Assembly: GCA_902777605.1 (NCBI GenBank)
Contig: CACYUI010000014.1
Coordinates: 1 to 56,367 of the forward strand
Origin: an uncultured bacterium
Lineage (GTDB): Bacteria; Cyanobacteriota; Vampirovibrionia; Gastranaerophilales; Gastranaerophilaceae
Reading direction: 5' to 3'
Length of the DNA stretch: 56,367 nucleotides
Part shown: positions 56,149 to 56,367 of the stretch, one piece after another
How the letters are laid out: each line of letters begins with the position of its first letter
How positions within the stretch are numbered: position 1 is the stretch's first letter
Position numbers and translations under genes: made by a program
Notes under the pieces: generated by a model
What the model saw: the letters and a program-made list of their open reading frames with translations, nothing else
Databases searched by the model: none
Told to the model about the DNA's origin: nothing

Positions 56149-56367
56149 TATATATTTTGATGTAAAAGCCGTCAATACTTTTAGTATTACCAACTTTAGT
56201 CAAAATGACTCTTTCTATTTTCTTTCTCTCTTTTGTTGCGAAGAAAAGAGAGAAAGAAAACAGAAACTAAAAGAAAGAGAGAAACACGCAATCGTTTTCT
56301 ATGCCCTTACGGGCATTTTTCATGTTCGGCATTCGCCGAATCTCTTACTCGACCTATGGTTACCTTC
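56149..56367 (+). repeat. MITE-like element family A, copy 3, cut by the window end
   Basis: Starts TATATATTTTGATGTAAAAG and ends in the CTCGACC...GGTTACCTTC core at the last base of the window; the right end is outside. Includes a TGCCC-TTAC-GGGCA hairpin shortened relative to the other copies. Same orientation as 53377. Confidence 0.75.

Overview
The window is AT-rich bacterial chromosome with Gram-negative-style genes: an S1-centred translation set, flagellar rod genes, signal-peptide proteins and a class III prepilin. Several traits fit a gut Melainabacteria/Vampirovibrionia genome (order Gastranaerophilales): a pilin of the FTLAEVLITLAIIGVVA type, a PBS-lyase-like HEAT protein, and unrelated proteins that share a short N-terminal motif ending in F-G/F-K. 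This assignment is inference from gene style; there is no rRNA in the window to test it.

Layout. 1-4 kb: edge of a probable prophage or remnant (portal gene running off the left end, small phage-like ORFs) with an M48 protease between. 4-9 kb: alcohol dehydrogenase, HEAT protein, sensor kinase, speB. 9-14.4 kb: rpsB-tsf, then ftsY, an FkbM methyltransferase and nusB on the minus strand. 14.5-22.6 kb: malQ-like enzyme, dapF, an ORF6N protein, a membrane-anchored metalloprotease, hisS and lineage-type hypotheticals. 22.6-26.8 kb: rpsA-ispH, a SIMPL protein and a repeat-filled gap. 27-30.4 kb: pilin, surE, rimP-nusA. 30.5-37 kb (minus): a tight gpsA-ricT-ligA operon plus two hypotheticals, then ribH-murQ. 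37-38.9 kb: DnaJ-like protein and a ParD/ParE-type toxin-antitoxin pair. 39-48 kb: the spc ribosomal operon split into two divergent halves (rpsH-rplF-rplR on minus, rpsE-rpmD-rplO-secY on plus) around a two-component system and flgB-flgC-fliE. 48-56 kb: long GC-rich repeat arrays, a large coiled-coil/membrane protein, a glycosyltransferase, and a second, divergent flagellar rod set (flgF-, flgG-, flgB-, flgC-like).

The window is dense in non-coding repeats. There are two MITE-like families with terminal inverted repeats, a family of GTAGG-hairpins whose stems differ but still pair, A-B-A cassettes placed directly at ribosomal stop codons, and ~109-bp and ~237-bp GC-rich tandem arrays. No tRNA, rRNA or CRISPR array was recognised.

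The most interesting signals are: (1) an exact N-terminal pattern, M-x-[VI]-x-x-[ILV]-N followed by F-[GKR], on five unrelated proteins including MalQ- and MurQ-like enzymes, with MurQ having a second well-placed internal start that would remove it; (2) the broken spc operon, each half with its own promoter and leader and carrying structured repeats; (3) two paralogous flagellar rod clusters, one nearly continuous with a histidine kinase gene; (4) the MITE and hairpin families.
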